64,000 nucleotides of DNA from CAZBME01 sp964645835. Its GTDB lineage: Bacteria > Desulfobacterota > Syntrophia > Syntrophales > UBA8958. The stretch lies in the NCBI GenBank assembly GCA_964645835.1, contig CAZYDG010000077.1:1-64000 (forward strand). Direction: 5' to 3'. Both the position numbers and the translations under genes were made by a program. Position 1 is the stretch's first letter. Each line of letters opens with the position of its first letter. The notes beneath the pieces are model-generated. The model worked only from the letters and a program-made list of their open reading frames with translations. It was not told the origin of the DNA and ran no database searches. Below, piece after piece: positions 27,901-36,091 of this stretch.

Positions 27901-29425
27901 ATTCCTCCTTTTCGATATCAAAAATCTTGTAAAGTTCATCCGACCAGTTCACCGATTTAGTATTCATATCGTAAGTCCAACTACCCAGTGATGCTAATCG
28001 CTGAGACTCTGCAAGATCGGATTCCCTTTGGCGCAGCAACCTTTCAGTCTGCCTGCGCTGCATAGCTACAGCGACCTGATCGGCTACAACCCGCATTATT
28101 TCAATTTCGTCATGGGTAAAATTAGTTCGTTTCTTTGTGCCGAACGACAATGTTCCAATGAGGTGGTCTTGAGCCATTAATGGGTGACAGCAATATGCCT
28201 GAATACCAAAGGACTTGATTAAATCATTCCTGGCGTCCGAAGAATTCAGGATATCTTCAGCAATAATGCGCTGGCGAGCCTGTGCGACGCATCCGCAAAC
28301 AGCAACCCCAAAATCCAGCCATTCAACATCTTTGGCCTTATCATCTGTGATTCCGGCATAAGCGTTGAGATGAAGACGATTCCCTTGTTCATCCGCCAGG
28401 AAATTAAAAAACGCCTGGCAGTCTAGGTATGACATGACATCTTGGCAAATTTCCTGAACAATTATTTGAGGTTCTTCCGCTCGCAGTAATCGTCCGGATG
28501 TTTTTGCAAGCAGGTGAAACCGTTCCTCCCTTTCAATCAGAACCCTTTCAACAAGTTTGCGCTCGGTGATATCCCGGGAAATACCAATGAGGCCGACGAT
28601 GTTGCCATCTGCGTCTCGAAAGGGAGCCTTGGTGGAGAGATAGACACGATTTCCTTCACGTGCGAACACGGTTTCTTCGACGACTTCCATCCGGCCCGAT
28701 TCGATAATGCGCCGGTCGTTCTCCATAGTGGCGCGCCCAGTGGCCGGGTCATCGTAGAACTCCATGTCGGTCTTGCCCAGACAGGCAGCCGGAGGCTTGC
28801 CGATGATTGCAAAGGTGGCCGGGTTGGCCATTAGCAGGCGGCTGTTGCGGTCCTTCAGGAAAATGGCGTCGGGGCTGTTATCCAGAACCGCTTGCAGTTG
28901 TAATTCGCGCTCTCTTAGCGCCTGCTCGGTCTGCTTGCGCTCTTCGATTTCAGCTTCCAGAGCGGCCGTTCTCTCCCTGACTTTGAGTTCAAGCTCGGCA
29001 TGGGCTATCCTCAGCTCTTCTTCCGCCCTTTTCCGTGCCTTTTGTTCCTCCGCCTCTGCCAAGACTCTCCTAACAGCCGGTGCCAGCCTACCCAGCCGGC
29101 TCTTCATCACATAGTCCTTGGCCCCGCCGGTCAGGATTTCGATGGCCCTGTCTTCGGTTACTGCGCCGGTCACCAGGATGAAAGGTACGTCCGGAGAGCT
29201 CTTCTTGGCCTCTTCCAAAGCAAGCGCGCCGTTGTACTTGGGGAGATCGTAGTCTGAAAGGATCAAATCTGGACAGAATTCTTGGATTTCACGGATAAAA
29301 TCTTTTTCTGTCATTACGAGTTTTGCATTAAAGTCCAACCCCGCCTCCCGCAATTCGAACTGAATCAATTCAGCGTCAACCGGGTTGTCTTCAAGCATGA
29401 GAATGCGAAGGGGTTCACTCATCAT
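24959..29425 (-). CDS. Giant hybrid PAS sensor kinase lacking the G1 box
   Basis: About 1488 residues. Order: receiver (1-120, ILMLEDNPVDAELI, SDYDLPK), coiled coil, PAS, GAF (about 310-460), PAS, PAS, a tandem PAS pair like that of the 14852 kinase, PAS, HisKA (His near 1130 in GGVAHDLNNALG), HATPase_c (NLVTNAAEAMP, SGTGLGLSVVWG) and a C-terminal receiver (VLDMIMDPGIDG). Start 29425 was chosen by alignment with the MMAEP start of the paralogue at 43157. The ATP-binding G1 motif (D-x-G-x-G) is absent: VLTVSD runs straight into DDMKHIFEPF, an in-frame loss of about eight residues near 25553-25567. Kinase activity is therefore doubtful. No transmembrane segment is evident. Confidence 0.9.
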   Translation of the reverse strand: MMSEPLRILMLEDNPVDAELIQFELREAGLDFNAKLVMTEKDFIREIQEFCPDLILSDYDLPKYNGALALEEAKKSSPDVPFILVTGAVTEDRAIEILTGGAKDYVMKSRLGRLAPAVRRVLAEAEEQKARKRAEEELRIAHAELELKVRERTAALEAEIEERKQTEQALRERELQLQAVLDNSPDAIFLKDRNSRLLMANPATFAIIGKPPAACLGKTDMEFYDDPATGRATMENDRRIIESGRMEVVEETVFAREGNRVYLSTKAPFRDADGNIVGLIGISRDITERKLVERVLIEREERFHLLAKTSGRLLRAEEPQIIVQEICQDVMSYLDCQAFFNFLADEQGNRLHLNAYAGITDDKAKDVEWLDFGVAVCGCVAQARQRIIAEDILNSSDARNDLIKSFGIQAYCCHPLMAQDHLIGTLSFGTKKRTNFTHDEIEIMRVVADQVAVAMQRRQTERLLRQRESDLAESQRLASLGSWTYDMNTKSVNWSDELYKIFDIEKEEFEGLYKSFLSRVLPEDKEKVLDTNRQTIVSGEPFEIEYRILTRNNQVRHIREVGYARKDEFGRISGSFGTAQDITKQKQVELAQKESEKQLRALSDNLAATIKAIPDLRFEVDREGRICDYGAPNYLNLSVSPANFMGKRVDEVLPLEAATTIMQAIADASVRGWHFGATYALPMKGGLNWFELSIAIKGDQEAPNARFIILARNITERQKAEEALKESEERYKAFAEQSFAGVYLLMNGRFVFINKNAASYAGYQPEELIGKRADDLIHPEDLTEAKETARKMLRGEGSSPYEFRVITKDGQIRWIIETVTYVKHGDLKAILGNSMDITYRKWSEEALEASRKLEMSIFSSVAHGLFGVENRKIFFANEAMEQVFGWKPEELIGKSTRIIFRNDKEWEEYGANLYSMMREETVVSFEPHNLFVRKDGKEIYCSNRVSRIGDYLDENKRIVATFEDITERKAAENALRESEEQFRAMFELASIGVGQSDPQTRRLLRVNRKLCDITGYSSEELLSMGAPDFIHPDDRDKEKENEQFNRLLSGEIPNYRIEKRYIRKDGKIVWANVNATIIRDDKGRPVRTMATIEDITDHKKMEEERRELEARIQRSEKMEALGLLAGGVAHDLNNALGILIGYAEFLHDDLDKFDPRKEDARNILKGGEQAAAIVQDLLTLARRGVQTKTVVNLNKVVSEYLKSPDFLKITSFHPNIRIRTELDNDLLMINASTAHLSKTLINLVTNAAEAMPVGGKIVVRTENRYLDKPISGYDKLLEGDYVVLTVSDDDMKHIFEPFYTKKVMGKSGTGLGLSVVWGTVKDHDGYIDVESQKGKGTTFIIYFPVTYEDLKEDKLASPEEYLGSGERILVVDDVEGQRTLASRILNNLNYKVETVSSGEEAVEYLKENDVDIIVLDMIMDPGIDGFDTYQRIKEFKPDQKAIIVSGFAETERVKMAQALGAGAFVKKPYIRERIGVAIRKELDVEIDR

Positions 29426-29571
29426 CAATGGGTATTGTCTCCTCATCAGAAACAAACAACATTTGAAACAGTTGTATTAAATATAACATGCCATCTCAAT
29501 AATTCAAGTAGATAACTAACGGGTGGTGTACACATGCTTAGTTCCATTTTTTGCCCAACATTTCGGATACT

Positions 29572-29691
29572 TTAAGGCATATTATCTGGCATCGGTTTTT
29601 TCCCGTGAATCTTCCGCATCAGAGATACACCGATAACCAAAATCATGAAATGCTTAATAATCATTCCCTCTGAAGCCCATTTATGATTCAT
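29572..29691 (-). CDS. Small divergent peptide E of locus 2, hydrophobic
   Basis: A 39-residue peptide beginning MNHKWASEGMI, with a short hydrophobic stretch (FMILVIGVSLM, 15-25) and a basic C-terminus. It is divergent from peptide A of locus 2. The protein at 45586, in the same position at locus 3, begins MNRRWASDGMI and has MLGVIGISLM, so the two are homologous. GTGGGAGT lies before the ATG. The hydrophobic segment is short for a membrane helix but could anchor the peptide. Confidence 0.6.
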   Translation of the reverse strand: MNHKWASEGMIIKHFMILVIGVSLMRKIHGKKPMPDNMP

Positions 29692-29702
29692 ACTCCCACT
29701 GA

Positions 29703-29731
29703 TTGTTTAAGAATGGTCCTTGCTTTATATT
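29703..29731 (+). promoter_or_regulatory. Conserved promoter of small-peptide locus 2
   Basis: TTGTTT, 17 bp, TATATT. The flanks GATTGTTTAA and TTACAATCGAAAGAAGGAAA match locus 3 almost base for base (TTACAGTCGAAAGAAGGAAA). Confidence 0.82.
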
Positions 29732-29770
29732 ACAATCGAAAGAAGGAAAGAACCCCAGGAGGTGCAGAAG

Positions 29771-29896
29771 ATGATAACCGCCAGGCATGAAAGAATCGAG
29801 TTCAATCCTCAAAAGGATCTTTTGGGAAGGACGATTGAAAAAAAGAGAAGGCCGGACCAGAATACCGTACCGGGGTTGTTTGAAAGAAGGCCATGA
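29771..29896 (+). CDS. Small peptide A of locus 2 (ERIEFNPQ)
   Basis: A 41-residue basic peptide. Residues 7-27 (ERIEFNPQKDLLGRTIEKKR) are nearly identical to peptide A of locus 3, and the shared core is also in locus 1. CAGGAGGTGCAGAAG gives a strong ribosome site. Its TGA overlaps the ATG of peptide B (ATGA), so A and B are translationally coupled. There is no Cys, signal peptide or membrane segment. No family is recognised. Confidence 0.78.
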   Translation: MITARHERIEFNPQKDLLGRTIEKKRRPDQNTVPGLFERRP

Positions 29897-30060
29897 AGAA
29901 GGAACAAATTCATAGCGAAGGGAAGGGAACATCGGCCAAGCATAGAGCCAGAAAGGTCGGGGGGCTCTGGGTTGATCCCGCTAGCCTACCGATACTAATA
30001 GAATTAGTCAATTCCTTAGAGAGAGGAGGAAATGATCATGAAAAAGGTGAAAAAAACTAA
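29893..30060 (+). CDS. Small peptide B of locus 2 (GGLWVDPAS)
   Basis: A 55-residue basic peptide. The core KHRARKVGGLWVDPASLPIL (residues 16-35) aligns with peptide B of locus 3 (RHKAVKVGGIWVDPMSFPYL). After the core this copy runs about 17 residues further than locus 3 and overlaps the start of peptide C, so its tail may be a fortuitous extension. The W-x-D-P-x-S-x-P motif parallels the W-x-D-P-x-C-T-P of peptide C, suggesting B and C arose by duplication with Ser/Cys exchange. Confidence 0.72.
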   Translation: MKKEQIHSEGKGTSAKHRARKVGGLWVDPASLPILIELVNSLERGGNDHEKGEKN

Positions 30061-30115
30061 GAAAGCTTGGAAGGGTTGGGCTGATCCTACTTGCACACCC
30101 ATGCATACGAGGTAA
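30038..30115 (+). CDS. Small peptide C of locus 2 (GWADPTCTPMH)
   Basis: A 25-residue peptide: Lys-rich first half (MKKVKKTKKAWK), then GWADPTCTPMH and a final Thr-Arg. It differs from peptide C of locus 3 at only three positions, although the codons differ more. GAGAGGAGGAAATGATC is an excellent ribosome site. The single Cys with nearby Met and His could bind metal or be a site of modification; this is speculation. It is directly followed by a terminator. Confidence 0.8.
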   Translation: MKKVKKTKKAWKGWADPTCTPMHTR

Positions 30116-30141
30116 CATTCTTTTAAACCCGCATGAAGCCT

Positions 30142-30182
30142 GAAAGCCCCCGTCCAATTATGGATGGGGGCTTTCCTTTTTT
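30142..30182 (+). terminator. Intrinsic terminator of small-peptide locus 2
   Basis: GAAAGCCCCCGTCC, loop AATTAT, GGATGGGGGCTTTCC, then TTTTTT. Stem and loop resemble the terminator of locus 3. Confidence 0.93.
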
Positions 30183-30235
30183 AACAACGTCTGCAATGAA
30201 TATCACTCAACACTTCCAGGATATTGTAATCAATC

Positions 30236-32029
30236 TCAATAGAGGGCTAGAAGCTGGTCTTTGTATTTTGCCAGGACATTGGCTCTCTTGAGTTTCATGG
30301 TCTGAGTCAGCATACTGTTTGCCACAGTGAAGTCTTCCGTAATGTAAAGGAATTTCTGCGGTACTTCATAGCCGCCGAATGATTTGCGCACATGGGCAAT
30401 AATTTGCTGAGAAAGATGATTCTTTAAATCCTCACTTTTCACTGTTTCTTCCAACGTATCTTTAGCCCACCCTCTGGTCTCCGGATCGGCTTTCAAGGCG
30501 GCTATGTCCGGAACAATGACCGCCACATTGTACTGTCTGCCTTCGCCGTAGATCAGGGCATTGGCGACGCAGGGCAGCAGTTTGATTTCGTTTTCGATGC
30601 TTTCCGGATGCACATACTTTCCGTTTTCCAGTTTGTATTCGTCCTTGAAACGGCCGGTAATGCGCAAGAAACCGTCTTCATCAAACCAACCGCGGTCGCC
30701 TGTACGAATTCCCGCAAAACCGTTCCATTTATCCGGCATCATAACTTCTCTGTTGAGATCGGGTTTGTTGTAGTAGCCCATCATGATCTGGGGTCCGTAA
30801 ACGCAGATCTCGCCGTCGGGGCTGTCTTCTCCCACGCGGGATTTGTCGATAATGATATGTGTGTTCTGGGCCGTCTTTCCCACAGTTCCCAGCTTGTTTC
30901 CGAATTTGGGACAGTTGAGGGAAATGCCGCCCGATGTTTCCGTCATGCCGTAACAATCGTAGGTCGGCTGGCCGATGTCATGGAAGAACTGGGCAATTTC
31001 CGGCTTCAGAAGCGAGCTGGAGCTGACGATGAATTTCAGATTGCCGCCGAAAATAGCGCGTATTTTGGAAAAGACCAGTTCATCATAGCCTTTGAATTCT
31101 ATTGTTTTTTCAGATAGATTCCGGTTTCTTGCCGCTTCTGCCAGGGCTGCGTCGAAAAACTGCTTTTTAACGGGATCGGCATTCGCGCCCTGCATAATTG
31201 TATCGTAAATCTTGGTGACGACGCGCGGCACACTGTTAATGGCCGTGGGTCTGGTCTCCTGAACGTTCTGTATGAATTTGTCAAGTGATTCGACAAACGC
31301 AATCCCGCCTCCGAAGGCCATATAGTTGTGCAGATCGCAGTTTTGCCCGTAGACATGCGCCCAGGGCAGGATCGAGATGACCTGCGCGGTTTCGTCCAGA
31401 TCGAATGTCTCAATACTGGACCGGGCGGCCCAGGTTGCGTTCCCGTGGGAAATCATGGCGCCTTTGGGATCGCCTGTTGTGCCGGAAGTGAAGATAATGT
31501 GCGCCAAATCGGACCAATGAGGTTTGATGGAAGGGGTAGGGTTCTTCTTTCCCATATCCTCCATGACGGAAAGGCTGTTTTCTCAGTTGCCGTAAACGAC
31601 AAAGATTTCTTCAAGCGTGCTGATTTCTGCTTTGAACTCTTTGACTTTTTCAAAAACGGATTCATCGCGGACAAACAAAAATTTTATCGCTGCATCGGTG
31701 ATGATGTACTTCCAGGTTTTTGGCAGTTCCTGCAAATACATAGGGACAAAAGCCGCACCCAGCCCGTGGACGGCCTGCTCGCAGACGAACCATTCGACGC
31801 AGTTGTTGATAATGATGCCGGCTTTGTCGCCTTTGGATAAACCAAGTTTTGCAAGTGCGCCGCGGAGGTTGTTGACTCTCTCGGCAATCTGCCTGCGCGT
31901 CAGCCATTCATATTTCCCGGATTGAGGATTCTTGGTTCCGAGAAATCTTATGTCGGAAAACTTGTTTACACTTTCCTCGAATAAATCGACCAGGTTGTTG
32001 GGATAATCATAAACGGTATTCGGGTCCAT
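30236..32029 (-). pseudogene. Long-chain acyl-CoA ligase interrupted by an in-frame TGA
   Basis: A 598-codon frame for an AMP-forming acyl-CoA synthetase of the FadD15/ACSL type, begun after AAGGAGATACG. It is continuous except for TGA at 31583-31585 between EEIFVVYGN and ENSLSVMEDMG, in the same frame on both sides. Downstream are the ATP-binding loop IFTSGTTGDPKGAM, YDCYGMTETSGG (A5), the hinge GRFKDEYKLENG and the C-terminal catalytic region with MKLKRANV. The enzyme activates fatty acids with ATP and CoA. A nonsense mutation is the simple reading; a sequencing error or readthrough is possible. Selenocysteine is unlikely since no active-site Cys falls here and no clear SECIS hairpin follows. 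A start at 31564 could give a truncated C-terminal protein. Confidence 0.82.
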
Positions 32030-32317
32030 CGTATCTCCTTAAATATCGTTAATGTTAAGTTTAAGCCTTTCCGGAAACCGATGTCCTCATAAAAAAAGGC
32101 CACACAGACCAGTTTAGTGTTTAATTTTTTTATTACTCACCGCAAAATTCATTCGAATCGATTTTATAATCACTGGCCGGAAACCTGTCAATTTGATATA
32201 ATGGTTTATGAAAAATATTGAATTATAGATAAACCAATAAATCATTATTAATACAAATCATACAGACTTAAAGGACTTAAAGTATTTTAAACATAATGTA
32301 ATATATTAATTTAAAAC

Positions 32318-34570
32318 ATGGTTACAACAATGAATCAAGAACAGAAGGTCATCGCCGCTCTTTTGGCCGTATTCCCAACCGTAGAATGTTTTACATTATT
32401 TTCTCAAAATGCTGAAAATTTATCGATCTGTGAATCATTTGTCGAATTAGCCGTCCGAAACGGCATTATCGACACACCGGATATTGAAAATCTGGAGCAG
32501 TTCATTCGCGGCCAGGAAGACAAAAGGGTTGCCTTCAAAATGACCGGCGAAATCAGTTTTGAGGATCTGATGAAAAGGAAGGGAGAAACACTTCGCCTTA
32601 ATCTGTCATTACGCGCCCTGTGCAATCGGATTAATCTCCTTCTGGCGGCACACCGGATTTTCTTGCCGCAGGTAACCCATTCCATGCTCATCCGGTTGAA
32701 AAAAGAACCCCTGGATACGGAATACAAAATCAATGTCCTGAGAAGCATTGCATTCTGGCTGGGATATGAGCGGCCGGAGATCTCCCGGGCATGGAATTTT
32801 GAAACGTTAATAAAGTTATTCCCTGAGAACACCGGCTCTAAAAAAAACGGCGATTACACGGAAGGGGTCCGCATCGGATTTGCTCTGACCAGCCGTGGTG
32901 AAGTCATCGATCATGAAATCATCGGGTGGTTGAAAAAAGCCATCAAAGGTTACATAAGCGAAGCCATCGGTCATTTCCTTTACGGAAGGTGGGGCAAAGT
33001 CAGGGCCTATGATATTACAACGTTGTATATCGATTTCCCGAAGGAAAAGGAGGGTGGTAATCTTCTCCATTATTTACAATGTCTTAAAAGTGCGGTGGCC
33101 CTGGCACACCAGATCGCCATACGCTGGCCTCTTTCCAGATATTACAGCAAGAACAGATTTCTATCGATCGCCATTACTGCCGGAGAGTACGGTGTTCTGG
33201 ACAATCATCTTTTGTCTCTTTTGAACGCCGGCCTGCCGGGCGATCCTATGATTCGTCTGTCCGATTTCGCGCGGCATGGTCTGCTGATTAACGACATCCA
33301 TGTCATTCTTTGTCCGAAACCCGTGGAAGCCCGACTATTCAACGGAGAATCTCTCCCTATCTGGTGGGTAACATCCATCTGGACAACACACTATTTCGAT
33401 TTTGTCTCGGATCTGCTTCATGATGAGACCCTGCAAAATTCCCCGGCTTCCATCGAAAAATTGGACCGGCTGTTATGGCCCATGCAGGATGAAGAACCGT
33501 CATCCTCCAAGATCAGCGATGAAAATGCGGTCACCACTTTTTTTAAATATCCCCATAATTCTCTGCTGGGAGTTGAGATCGCCAAAACGCTCTATTATCG
33601 CAAGCGTTGTTCGGAAGCGGCGGAAATTCTCCGGATTGTTTTATCCATCAATCCGAAAGATATGGTTGCGCGGACGCTGCGCATGATGGTGCTGAGGAAT
33701 ATGGCGCTGGATACGCCTTCTCTGCGAACGGCTTCTGCGGTTTTTCGCCAGGCCATCCAGGAAGCGGATAATATCCGGGAGCATTGTGATTTTCATGCGG
33801 AAGACTTTTACTGCGAAAACGCCATCGTTTATCTGGCTCGGGCCATGTCCACCGTCAGGTACATGCGGACGCAACCGGCGATCCGGGCCAATGTCAAAGA
33901 GTTCAAAAGGCTTCAGCAGGCTGTTTACAATGACCTGGATCAGGCAAAGCAACTGTTTGAAAAAGGGATTTCCGTATCATCTTCCGGTACCCGTTCATCT
34001 TTCCTGCTGAAAATCGCCGCCGTATTGAAAACTATGCTGGAAGGGGATAAGGAACTCTTTGTCAATCCAGAGAAGCCCCTCACCGCCGGCGCTGATATTT
34101 TTCAACAGGAGTCGTTGGATGTGCAATGGCAGATCGGTTATCGCCGTAGCAGCTTGCCCGTGCAGACGCAGGATGAACTGGTCGAAAAGTTAACGATTCA
34201 CAAGGGCGTTATTTATAACGCAGCCATTTCACTGTCCAGTTATCGGCCGACAACCGAATTTTGCAATGCCGTGGCACTGTGGGATTTTCTGCCGGTCCAT
34301 ACGGTATTGACGGCGAAAATCGTTCGGGAAAGATTAACCAATGCCATTGACATCGCCAGGCGGGCACAGGAAGAAAATGTCTGCATCTATGCCTTTAATC
34401 GCACCTACAGCGAAATGATTCCGGCGGATGAGTTCATTGAGCATATGAAAAAGGCGCTGAAAATTTTTGACGAAGAAGTCGGCATGGATTTGAGCGGCCG
34501 TGCGGATTCGGAAATCATCGCACGACCGGCGGATGGCAAAAAGCTAAACCTGTTTACGCTGAATTTCTAA
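32318..34570 (+). CDS. Hypothetical 750-residue protein with TPR-like region
   Basis: A 750-residue protein I do not recognise. Residues 1-180 are helical. Residues 185-350 look like a mixed alpha/beta domain (VRIGFALTSRGEVIDHEII, KVRAYDITTLYIDFP, RFLSIAITAGEYG). The region 420-560 is helical with TPR-like character (AAEILRIVLSINPKDMVARTL). There is no signal peptide or clear membrane helix. It stands alone, divergent from the broken acyl-CoA ligase across about 290 AT-rich bases and convergent with the MetX-like gene. The length and undisturbed frame show it is a real gene. Confidence 0.75.
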   Translation: MVTTMNQEQKVIAALLAVFPTVECFTLFSQNAENLSICESFVELAVRNGIIDTPDIENLEQFIRGQEDKRVAFKMTGEISFEDLMKRKGETLRLNLSLRALCNRINLLLAAHRIFLPQVTHSMLIRLKKEPLDTEYKINVLRSIAFWLGYERPEISRAWNFETLIKLFPENTGSKKNGDYTEGVRIGFALTSRGEVIDHEIIGWLKKAIKGYISEAIGHFLYGRWGKVRAYDITTLYIDFPKEKEGGNLLHYLQCLKSAVALAHQIAIRWPLSRYYSKNRFLSIAITAGEYGVLDNHLLSLLNAGLPGDPMIRLSDFARHGLLINDIHVILCPKPVEARLFNGESLPIWWVTSIWTTHYFDFVSDLLHDETLQNSPASIEKLDRLLWPMQDEEPSSSKISDENAVTTFFKYPHNSLLGVEIAKTLYYRKRCSEAAEILRIVLSINPKDMVARTLRMMVLRNMALDTPSLRTASAVFRQAIQEADNIREHCDFHAEDFYCENAIVYLARAMSTVRYMRTQPAIRANVKEFKRLQQAVYNDLDQAKQLFEKGISVSSSGTRSSFLLKIAAVLKTMLEGDKELFVNPEKPLTAGADIFQQESLDVQWQIGYRRSSLPVQTQDELVEKLTIHKGVIYNAAISLSSYRPTTEFCNAVALWDFLPVHTVLTAKIVRERLTNAIDIARRAQEENVCIYAFNRTYSEMIPADEFIEHMKKALKIFDEEVGMDLSGRADSEIIARPADGKKLNLFTLNF

Positions 34571-34635
34571 TTGGTCTTCAGTACAGGCAATTTCCTTATT
34601 CGTTTCGGGTCTAATACCCGGCGGCTTGCCGCGCA

Positions 34636-34706
34636 TCCGTCATTCCGGCGAAGGCCGGAATCCAGAGAATCGGGACTGGATGCCGGATCAAGTCCGGCAT
34701 GACGAA
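34636..34706. repeat. Dispersed palindromic repeat pair
   Basis: TCATTCCGGCGAAGGCCGGAATCCAG, a spacer, and TGGATGCCGGATCAAGTCCGGCATGAC: two adjacent palindromes of a type widespread in proteobacterial intergenic regions and also seen at 14040-14118. Confidence 0.8.
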
Positions 34707-34708
34707 AT

Positions 34709-34744
34709 GGGTTTACTACCCCGCTGCTTGCGGCGGGGTAGTTT
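34709..34744. terminator. Bidirectional hairpin between convergent genes
   Basis: ACTACCCCGC, TGCTT, GCGGCGGGGTAGT with T-rich flank on the plus strand and A-rich flank on the other side. It lies between the convergent 750-residue protein and the MetX-like gene and could end both. Confidence 0.65.
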
Positions 34745-34783
34745 ATTCAATTTTGACGTAAGAAAGAATATGCCGCCTGTCTG

Positions 34784-35974
34784 CTATTTTTCCATAAACT
34801 TGCTAATCGTTTCCGATGCTTGTGTAATAGCCAGCAGTCCTCCGAGATGGCCGAATCCGCTCTTTATCTCAAAATAGGAAACGTCTATTCCTGCTTTTTT
34901 AAAAGCATCCGCATGGCTTTTTATCTGGGATGCAGGGAAGAGGATATCCGTATCAGCGCCAATCATTAGTACTTTCGCTTTTATAGTCTTCACTGCATCC
35001 TCATAAGATTTAAACCCCTGTCCTATGTCAAAAAGGGTACATGCCTTGTTCATGTAAAGCATGGAATTGGGATCCGCTGTAGCCAGCCTTCTCAGTGCAG
35101 CCTTATAAAGGGCCGCATCCACCATGAATTCATTTTCCATGGCATCAAAGGGATTCTTGGTTGGATCGGCCCATTTCCGGTCAAAGCTCTTTTCGGCCCA
35201 ACCCTCCCACATGATACTCTGGGTACCAAGCATTAAAGCGTAGGCAGCCCCATTCCGGGGTGCCTCTTTTCCATAGTAGTCTCCTTTATTCCAATTTGGG
35301 TCCATTTTGATGGGGTCTCCCCACAGCTTCAACCATCCGATGAGCCAGGGATGAGTCTTTGGCGTCGCAATCACCGGGATGATTCGTTCCATGAAATCAG
35401 GATACGAGACAGCCCACTGAAAGGTTTGAAGACCTCCCCCTGATGCTCCGGAAACCGCTTTGAGTTTCTTGATTCCAAGGAATTTCAGGAGTTCGTACTG
35501 GACATTTACATAATCCCGGATCGTAACAATTGGGAAGGACATTCCGTAAGGCTTGCCCGTATTTGGATTAATGGAGGCAGGTCCCGTGGTAACCACCTTC
35601 GGGTCGTTCGTGTTGACATTGACCAGTGTGTCGGAGCTTACGATAAAGTACTTGTTGGTATCGAAGGGTTTACCCGGTCCGATAATGGCATCCCAGTAGC
35701 CGGGGGCCTTGTCTTCTGCGGCGTATTTACCCGCAGCATGGGATGTGCCGGAGTAGAAATGGCAGATCAGAATGACATTGTCCTTCGTTGGCGCCAGAGT
35801 GCCATAGGTCTCATAACCGACTTGCACAGGTGCGAGCTTCTTCCCGCTCACAAGGGTCAACTCTTTAAGGTGAAAGGTCTTCTTTTCAACGATCTGGTCC
35901 AGGCCGAATGAGACGGTTGAAAAAAAGACAAATGTAACCAATACGGCCGTTACAAGAATCAATCGTCTTTTCAT
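34784..35974 (-). CDS. Secreted MetX-like alpha/beta hydrolase
   Basis: A 396-residue protein with a signal peptide (MKRRLILVTAVLVTFVFF, cleavage near SFG) and an alpha/beta-hydrolase domain of the homoserine acetyltransferase (MetX) family. Seen are VGYETYGTL, the nucleophile loop VSGASGGGLQTFQW (Ser before GGG, where MetX has SMGG), Asp in IGADTDILFP and His in GFGHLGG. Export argues against methionine synthesis and for hydrolysis or acyl transfer outside the cytoplasm. Start 35974 is set by AAAGGAGTTTCAGAA. Family assignment is firm; reaction unknown. Confidence 0.82.
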   Translation of the reverse strand: MKRRLILVTAVLVTFVFFSTVSFGLDQIVEKKTFHLKELTLVSGKKLAPVQVGYETYGTLAPTKDNVILICHFYSGTSHAAGKYAAEDKAPGYWDAIIGPGKPFDTNKYFIVSSDTLVNVNTNDPKVVTTGPASINPNTGKPYGMSFPIVTIRDYVNVQYELLKFLGIKKLKAVSGASGGGLQTFQWAVSYPDFMERIIPVIATPKTHPWLIGWLKLWGDPIKMDPNWNKGDYYGKEAPRNGAAYALMLGTQSIMWEGWAEKSFDRKWADPTKNPFDAMENEFMVDAALYKAALRRLATADPNSMLYMNKACTLFDIGQGFKSYEDAVKTIKAKVLMIGADTDILFPASQIKSHADAFKKAGIDVSYFEIKSGFGHLGGLLAITQASETISKFMEK

Positions 35975-36091
35975 TTCTGAAACTCCTTTCATTGTGAAGA
36001 TAAGACGGGTTATCCGTTTCCTGTTCGATTTTAAAGAAAATCCTATCTGGAGCCCAGGCAATAGGGAAATAAGGCGCATTCATCCCTGCGA

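Noticed and set aside
31583..31585. Selenocysteine codon
   Set aside because: No active-site Cys expected here and no convincing SECIS hairpin just downstream; nonsense mutation is simpler.
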